Below are positions 20,001 through 27,956 of a DNA stretch of 27,956 bases, piece after piece. Origin of the DNA: an uncultured Candidatus Altimarinota bacterium (GTDB lineage Bacteria > Patescibacteriota > Gracilibacteria > BD1-5 > UBA6164); contig CALDZW010000037.1 of the NCBI GenBank assembly GCA_937944175.1, forward strand, positions 1-27,956, in the 5' to 3' direction. Both the position numbers and the translations under genes were made by a program. The notes under the pieces were generated by a model. That model was not told the DNA's origin. It saw nothing but the letters and a program-made list of their open reading frames with translations, and did no database searches. Position 1 is the stretch's first letter. Each line of letters begins with the position of its first letter.

Positions 20001-23000
20001 TTTTCATCTTCACTTCTACAGTAATAGAATCTCCTGTTTGAATATTTCATCAATTATCATCAGTATATTTTTTTTCTATTTCTACTCACATATATTTCGC
20101 ATACTCGCTTTTTACAAAATTTGAAGCTTCAATTTCTTGTGGAATTGAAACATTCACACTTCCACTATAGGTATTCAAAAAATCTGCTACTTCAGTTCTT
20201 GTTTTTTCAAGACCATCACTTAGATCACTAAATTCTGAATTATTTGTGTTTGGTAATGGAAATTTACTTATAAGTTCAGCGGTAGAAATACTTGCATCAG
20301 GCGCTATCTGCAAGCCGCTATAATAAATTTTTTCATAAATAAGTTTATCAATAAGTGATTCATTGATTCAAGGATCAGCACTATCAAATTGTGATTCATC
20401 TATACTGGTATAAGCATTGTCAGTGTTTTGATTAGCATCTGTTAATCTTGGAATAGACACAGAATTTACTGCATTTCTTGCTTTTACACTATTAAGAGCT
20501 CTCAAACTTTGATACCTTTCCGCATCTTCCAAATACCTGTCATATACTTCTTGTTCATTTGATTCTGGAATTCAATCAAAGCGGACAAATGCTCAAGTAG
20601 TGAGAATTGTATTATCAAGCGTGAGTCAATATCAATCTCCAATAAATTTCTTAGTAAATAGAGGAAGTCTCGAATCTCCTCATCAATAGAAAATATGAAC
20701 ATCTCATTTATCATCAAGAGTTACGAGATCACTAAGAGTATCATTATCCATATCATAGCTTTGTACTTGAATGATTTTTCAATCGAGAGTAAAACTTGCA
20801 TCGAGAGCAATTCTTGAAAAATCTTTCTCAACATTATTGAGCAAGAACGGTTCTCATGAATCATTCACAAAGAAAATATCATCATGTCAATCTCATGAAA
20901 AATCACCTACTTCAACCAATTCACTTGATCACATATCTGCAACATATGCTACATTCCCTTTATCAAGAAATGGCTCTGAGTGTGCTTTGTTCTCAAGTAA
21001 AGAAAAGTACCCTGTATCCTGAATAAGGAGTATATCATCTTTTTGATCATTATCATAATCAAACACCTCATAATCAATAATTCCCTCACGATTGGTCAGG
21101 AGCTTTCCAATAGTTGGATCAAAGCTTTTTTCTCAGGTAGTTCCTTTTAGTTTTTTAGTAATTTTTTTGAGTTGAATAACAGGATCTCAGTGATGGACCA
21201 TTCCAAAACTCATTGACTCTTTCAGCGCTTCACCAGCAATATTTCATGCAGCAAATGAGAGGAGAAATGTACTTCCATCATTCCAACCAATTCATTGTTG
21301 ATTTTGAAAGTTTTCTCATCAATAAAAGTCTTCTTGAGAGAAAGTGTCAAGAGCTTTTTCATCTCAGAATGGATCTTTATAATACAGAGCATATCAAGTC
21401 CCTCATTCAGAATAAACCTCTCTTACTCAATATAGATAGCTTGATAGTGATAAGATACGACTATTTATAGTATTTTGTAATTTAGTTTGTGTATTTACAT
21501 CATTTCTGCTTATTAAAAATTGGCTTCATTTCAGCTCAATTCCAATTTTTCACACTGTCTCTTTTGCTGAAATAATATCGAGTGTGAGCATTCATTCATG
21601 AGTACCCTCACTAACGTCTAGTTCAAGAGAACTAAATGTTTCAAAATCTCCTTCATTAGAAATACTAATAAGCTTTTCTCAATAAGCATTTATAAAATCC
21701 ACACCTCATCCAATAGATGAAACACTATATTCATCTGACAGACTCTTCATCAGTACTGATGATAATTCATTATTTACGCCACAATCAGAAAAATCATCTG
21801 TATCACCTATACAACTTCTCATGTTCATAGATCATCCTATATTATAATAGAGTGTTCAAATATGAGTATTAAGTGATTCATTAAAAAGAGTAATTGCAAG
21901 ATTTTTTTTACCATCAGTTCATACATCAAGAGAAATATCTTGAGAAAGGTCAGATCCATGAGTGGTATCTAAAATTCCTCATTGAGAAGATATCGCTAGT
22001 ACATCTTGAAATTTTTGTGGATTATTAAGAAGTGATGTTACTCACAAGCTTCTATTATTTTTATCATACAGCAATGATCAAGCAAGATAGTTCTCTTGTG
22101 TATAATCACCATATTCAGCTCAAAATAATACTGAGTAGAGTCCATTATATTTTTTATCAGTGAGTGAATCTTTGTTCCAAAAATAATAGGTATCAAACTC
22201 CACCACATTCTTCCCAACTCCATTAACAGCAACAGCTGAATCTCATGCTCCTACTACATATGAATTTACTCATAGATCTGGATCTGATGTAATTAACGCA
22301 TAGGCCTTCCCTGGAGTTGCTGTTGCATTGAGAGTGAAATTAGCTATTCATCAGCTTACTTTTTTCTTATTTTCTGCACTCTTCATTATCTTTGATGATT
22401 CAGCATTAAAGCTTACTCAAATTTCTGTAGTAGAGTCCGTAAAAACAATATTATTATACCTGTCTTTTAGTTCTAAAGATAAGGTTGATTGCTCTCAGAT
22501 ACGTGCTTGTAATTGTTTTTTGGATGCTACAGCATCAATTTTTACAGGCCTTCATGGTAATATAGCAACGCTATATTGTGTAGGAGCAAACACTCATTGA
22601 GTGTGAATTCTAATAGGAACCTCTTTTCAAGCTAGTGTACGTGAACTAAATGGAACACTAGCTTTTCAATTAACAATTTTAACTACTTCTGAATCAAATG
22701 ATCCATATAATGAATTAACATGAAGATAAGCTTGAGAATGAAAATTAGATAATAATTTTCACTGTTTATCAATATATTCAAGATTTAATGTGTAGTCTTT
22801 GTTCCCAACACTAAAATTTGATTCACTTTTAGCTATTCTCATTGAGATAGCATCAACAGTCCTTATCTGAACATTTTTGGAAATACGTCTCTCTGAGTCT
22901 TTGAATACTTCAATGGTGATTGTATTCGTTCCTTCACTCACAGTTGGAATCAGTCTAAAAGCTGTATATCAATCAAAAGTAGAATAACTTCTTTGACTCA

Positions 23001-26000
23001 AGTTCTCAGATTCATCCGAGACAATTTGTATCCCTTCAGAAGGTGTTTTCACCAGTATTTCATGAGCTTCTCCAGTGACAATGTTTCCATATGCATCTTT
23101 AAGAATAACAGCATTAGATGTAATAGTTCCATTTGTTTGAATGATATTGGATCATAATTGAATGTCCATATCAGCCACCTCTGCTGGGGCTACTTGAATA
23201 TCTTGAGTATAATTATTCCCAAGAGCATCTTGAATCTTCACTTCATACCTTCCTGATCTCGAGAGTGCAAACACTCATCTATATGTTGAAAGATCTATTT
23301 CTCTATATATAAGTGGCTCTAAAATTTGTTTTCAATCTCTAAAAAGAGATACAGTAATTGGGTATTGAATTGGAGACTTGCTTCAATTTACTGAATAATT
23401 ATCAAGACTAATAACTCCTTTAACTGGAGCAAGAGAGCTATTATTAATCACAGTAGCATACGTATCAATTGAAGATTGATTTCCATCTAGTAGATAGACA
23501 TTTGCAACATTACTAGCACGTAAAATATTTGAAGTTTTTTGTTCAGCTGATAATTCAATAAATGTTCCAAACAACATGTCTCCTCGTATCTCAACTTTAA
23601 CAATATTTGATTCTAAACGTTGTAATACGTTTCATTTTCAATCATTCAATACAAAATTTGATCTAAAATACACATTAGCATCATTTCATTTTGAAGTAAA
23701 ATGATACTTTGACTTTCAATTATTTACAGGAACAAATGATTCTGAAAATGAAATATATTTACGTGCCTCATTATATGATTCTTCATTAAGAGTATTTTTA
23801 TCAAACACTACTTTTGAATTCACTTCATTGAAATCTTTTTTCACATCTTTTGGAGCCTCAACTTTTAGTAATTCATATTGAGTACTTATATGATGAACAT
23901 TAGTTAGAGTGGCACCACTTGAATTCAAAAGTTCTGAATCAAGAGTAACAGTTTTATTATAATAACTTCTTTTTACATCTGAGCGTAATTGTAAAGATGC
24001 TCATCTGACATCCTCTTCAAGACAATCATTAGCTCAATTATTGTTTGTATCTTTTGAACAGACTTCTGCATTTTGTCCGAAATCATAAAAATTTGTATGT
24101 CATCATCATGCATCAAGCCCTCAACACTTATTTGCATTAATATTAATCTTTGGTGGGAGGATATCTTTTAACCGGCACATGATTGCTGGTAACCATTCCC
24201 ACAAAGGAACTCACTCAGGAGGACTACACTTAAATACTCACGTCTTATTATCTGTATCTGCTGACACTTGAGAACTAAAAACATGAGAATTAATCAAAGA
24301 ATTATCTGAAACTATTTGAGGGTATGGATGTTTCCCTTTATTATCTGGATCAACTTTAATATACATGTTTTGAGCATCTCATGGAGCTCATAAGTATGCA
24401 ATTTCATATGATTTTTTATTCTTAGGAAGACTATACTCTGAATCATTTCAAAACTGATCTGACAAATAATTTTCAAATATGAATTGATATTTTTGAGCTA
24501 TACTATCAAGATTGTTCCAAAAAACTCAAAATACTAACGTATCATAATAATTGATTTTCTTACTCTCTCATGAAATAGTAAATGCTGATTGAGCTTTTGA
24601 TTGAAGTATTTTTTTCAAATCAACATTAGCAGTAGGATAATTCCCTGTTGCAAAAAAATCAGCTACTTCTTTATCTTCTCATGAAAGATTAGTAACTCTA
24701 TTAGAAGTGATTACTGTATTAATCTCATCTGATTTTGTATCAAGAAATTTATCTACTTCCTTTTTTATAGCTCAGAGCTTATCATCGAGAGTATCAAATG
24801 TTGAGAGATCTTTTTTTAATCTAAACAAGTACGGATAATCAATTTTAGCATATTCTCATGAAGCTGCTATAAAATCTACATATCTATCTTTGTCAATTGG
24901 TAAACTTTGAGTAATCATTGCTCAAACTTGAGCCTTAATATCTGCAGGAGTTGGAGATACATGCTTCATTATTGAAGGTATCTGAGTATATGAATAGTTT
25001 ACATTCCTTGGCCAACAAATAGTTTCTGTGCTTGACTCTCCACCCCCTTCTGAAACTTGCCTAGTTCTTGGAGCCCCTCATGTAAGACTTTTAACAACCC
25101 TTCCATTCAATGAAATACTATGTGTGCTACAATCTGGTCCTCTTAAATTTTTGTATGTATCTCAAAAACTCTGAGTTGATCGAGTGAATGTATTGTGTGT
25201 ATTACAAGTCCACCTTCCACTTTTTCTTGTATTTGGATCAATTCAATCTTTGTATGGAAGTCTAAAATATAATTCACATATTGTGTCTGAATCATCTTGC
25301 CCTCTACTTACAGTTACCCACCTAGATTTAGTTGTTGGAAAATAATTAGCATTATAACAATTCAGTGGTGAAGGTGTAAGGTTTGCATCACTTACCTCCC
25401 TGGCTCACTTCATATCAAAAAGCGGCCTGATAGCAGAGTGCAAACTCCTAGGAGCTCCATTTGCAACATTACTTAGTTTAATGTCAGCATTTGCCATTGA
25501 ACTTTGATCAAGATTTATAGGGCTATTACCTCACCAATATCCTTGAGTTCATCACTGAGCCCTGTCTCTTACATTTCATTGAGCACACAAATTTAGATCT
25601 GAACCTACATGATCAATGTTTAGTCATCTATTTGCCTCAACTAATGTTCAACCATTTGTAGTGCTTCATCTATAAATGGTACAATCATAGGTGTTAGTAA
25701 TATCAGATGCTAATTTTCAATACATTATATTTACAGCTGGTCATACTGAACAATCTCAACTTCAGTATCAAGTGTTTCATCAGGAAGTATTACTAGCAAT
25801 TGGAATTGCCATATCACGAGCAAGTCATCATTCAACAATACTATCAATTTCTTTTTCTAAATCATTGTTGACTCATTTAATTACCTCATCTCACACCACA
25901 TCAAGTACTGAGATAAGATATGGAACCATATCAACATGCACCTCTTTTCAATCACCATTATACCTTCATGCATTATGAACATCCTTTCTGAATTCTCAGA

Positions 26001-27012
26001 TTTTAGAAGTATTAATTACTTCTAAGTATTTTTTGACTACGTTTTTGGTAATAAAACGTGTAGATATATCTGATGCTTTTGAAACATCTGGTCCAGATCA
26101 AAAAGAAGACACATCAACATCTAGCTCAAGTCATTGAATCAATTCTCTAATTTGTTCTTGTTCATTCCCAAGAACTTTATTCTTAATTTTTTCTGATAAT
26201 TCTCTTGAGTACCTTGAATATATAAGGTCTTCCTTATTTTCAAGATAGGCTAGGTATCAATGATATTTCTCAAAACTAAGTGCCTCTTGTTCTCTAAATT
26301 GATCATAATAAAAGACTTGCGGAGTGTAGTCCTCCGGAATTCCACTTACATTATTTCCATTAAGGATTCACTCAGATGCTTGAAAATTTCATGTTCAACT
26401 ATAGTAATCATGATTTTTATCAAAGTAATTTCTAATAGCTTGAATATTTTTTGCCCTATCTCAAAAGTTAGGAGCTACTACTCAGTGCCATATTTCTGGA
26501 GAGAATTCTTCTCTAGAATTATTGTTCACCTGATATTTTTTAGTTGCGTGGTCATATACATATTTTTTATCCTCAAAATCAATGTATGGAAAAAGCGTTT
26601 TAGAACTTTGACCACTATCATGAACTACAGGTACAGGAAGACTTCAAATAAGTACTGTTCATACTAATTTTGAATTAAACGTAGCTTTTTTATTCACTCA
26701 TTTATACCCACTGTAATATAAATTTTCATTAAGTGAAGCAATATCAAAAACTGACGCACTTTGAGGAGTAGGCATTACTACTACCCTCGTATTCTCAAGG
26801 TGTTTTTGAATATCATCAGCATAACGTTCCACTTTGCTTTTTACTTGAGGATAGATACTCTCTTCAACTAGAATAGACACCAGAGAATATACCTGTGTTG
26901 TTCATGCCTCAGTTTGTGAATAGAGTCAATCATATGGAATTCTAAATGTAATTCAAAATAGCAATACTGCTATCAATACAATTGAAAGAAATCTTTGAAG
27001 TGTTTGGTACAT
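14011..27012 (-). CDS. Mirror copy of the giant surface protein (table 25)
   Basis: This is the same 4,333-codon frame on the minus strand, from ATG at 27010-27012 to TAG at 14011-14013. It is identical at every base to 945-13946. Two 13-kb genes with no synonymous difference, converging with only 64 bp between their stops, are unlikely as independent paralogues. This entry is best read as the same gene seen on the other strand across an assembly fold. For any domain at position p in the left copy, use 27957-p here. Confidence 0.55.
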
Positions 27013-27049
27013 AATTTTTGGCAAAATAGAGAGAAAAATATATACCTCT

Positions 27050-27077
27050 ATAATAGTATAACTCTTACTTATTTCAA
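27050..27077 (-). promoter_or_regulatory. Mirror copy of the candidate promoter
   Basis: This is the exact reverse complement of 880-907: the same TTGAAA, 16-bp spacer and TATTAT, reading leftward into the minus-strand giant gene. Confidence 0.3.
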
Positions 27078-27192
27078 AAAAAAACCATGAGTTATTAACG
27101 CAAAAAGAAATGACATTTGACTCATTTAAGTCATACATCATTTCTTTTAAATATTATGGGCTGATTTTCTCATCCATCCCCCTTTCAGCGTA

Positions 27193-27211
27193 CTTCCTTT
27201 GAAAAAGGAAG
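27193..27211. terminator. Mirror copy of the intergenic hairpin
   Basis: This is the reverse complement of the 8-bp stem and 3-nt loop at 746-764. It lies just after the minus-strand sufD-like stop. The same caveat applies: the stem is perfect but no T-run follows. Confidence 0.35.
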
Positions 27212-27227
27212 AAATTATAACCGCTCA

Positions 27228-27908
27228 TTACTTAATTTTTGTACAAATCTTCTCAACAATCTCTTGAAAAAAATCTACATTTTCTTGTTCTAAGATACTG
27301 TACAAATGTATAATTTTTGCCTCGATCATTGTTCTTAAAGCATTTTCTTTATCTATCCCCCTACTTCTCAGATAAAACAATTTTTCATCACTAATTTTTT
27401 CCATTTTGCATGAATGACTTGCCTCAACATCATTTGTTTCTACAAGGAGTGTTGGAATTCCTGATATTTTTCCAGACTCTCCAAGAAAAATATTTTCTTC
27501 ATCAAGTCTTCCATCAACTTTTTTGAGTGCAGAGTTAATTTGCAGAACACCATCTAATTTGATAATTCCATCTTCTCAAGCAAAGCTCAATACGTCAATG
27601 CTATTAGAAGTAGAATCGGCATCCAATTCTCACAGAATTTTGGCATCAATTGTGTTTTTTTCTGAATAAATTAAGCTCTTAACCACTACCTTTGAGCCTT
27701 CTTTTCAAGAAATAAAGTGTTTTCTATATACTCCTTCATCACAAAAAAATGAAACATATTTCACGAGAGTATTTTCTCACACTTCAATACTTTTGAGATC
27801 ACATCAATCATCATAAAGAGTCACTGATACATTATCTCAGATAACCATATTTCAATCTGCCAGATCTAGATCTGCTATTTTATAGAATCAATTTGTTGTT
27901 ATGTTCAT
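27228..27908 (-). CDS. sufD: Mirror copy of the SufD-like protein (table 25)
   Basis: This is an exact duplicate of the gene at 49-729, read on the minus strand from ATG at 27906-27908 to TAA at 27228-27230. It encodes the same 226 residues with the same eight TGA-glycine codons, the SH histidine (His165) and FYLRSRGI. It differs by nothing, synonymous sites included. I therefore treat it as the same locus seen twice, and not as a paralogue. Count it only if reads are shown to span the fold at 13978/13979. Confidence 0.55.
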
Positions 27909-27956
27909 GTTTTGTTTTATTATTATCCCATCTGTCCTTCGGACATCTTCTCTTAA

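Larger units (their letters stand above)
13979..27956 (-). repeat. Right arm of the window-wide perfect inverted repeat
   Basis: This is an exact reverse complement of 1-13978. It carries the same two genes on the minus strand and adds no new sequence. If the window is an artefact, only one arm should be kept and position 13978 is simply the end of known sequence. If it is real, the molecule has two convergent copies of the giant gene and outward-lying sufD-like copies. Confidence 0.98.

Noticed and set aside
14011..27908. A second, independent pair of paralogous genes
   Set aside because: The copies have no difference at any site compared, including silent sites and intergenic DNA, and the symmetry extends to both window ends. 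They are treated as one locus seen twice.
1..27956. CRISPR arrays, insertion sequences, tRNA or rRNA genes
   Set aside because: No regularly spaced repeats, transposase-like frames, or tRNA- or rRNA-like sequences were seen on either strand.

Overview
The window is one exact inverted repeat. Every base i on the + strand pairs with base 27957-i, with no spacer and no mismatch that I could find. The fold point lies between 13978 and 13979, exactly halfway. The real information content is therefore 13,978 bp; the right half restates the left half on the other strand. The most economical explanation is a fold-back made during sequencing or assembly. A head-to-head dimer of a hairpin-ended molecule or a true inverted duplication cannot be excluded from sequence alone.

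The DNA is AT-rich and reads sensibly only if TGA is a sense codon. With TGA as glycine (translation table 25), dozens of short fragments merge into two clean reading frames per arm, ended by TAA or TAG. TGA falls on the invariant glycines of calcium-binding loops such as DFSGDGHDD and DTNNNGAND, and TGG separately supplies Trp. This points to the Patescibacteria (CPR) lineages Gracilibacteria (BD1-5) or Absconditabacteria (SR1). No rRNA or marker gene is present to choose between them.

Left arm: 1-48 is a short leader at the contig edge. 49-729 encodes a short SufD-like Fe-S cluster assembly protein. 730-944 is intergenic, with a hairpin, a purine-rich ribosome-binding-like stretch and a candidate promoter. 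945-13946 is one continuous giant gene of 4,333 codons. It ends 32 bp before the fold point. The right arm repeats this as 14011-27012 (-) and 27228-27908 (-).

The giant protein starts with a signal-peptide-like segment. It has a caspase/C25-like N-terminal section, cysteine-containing sections, Ig-like sections, FG-GAP/VCBS calcium loops, thrombospondin-3-like Asp loops, a DUF11-like section, a Gly/Cys-rich section, a helical section and a Leu-Pro-rich section. It looks like an exported, calcium-stabilised cell-surface protein, plausibly used in attachment to a host or prey cell. That role is an inference. The SufD-like gene next to it is housekeeping and has no evident functional link.
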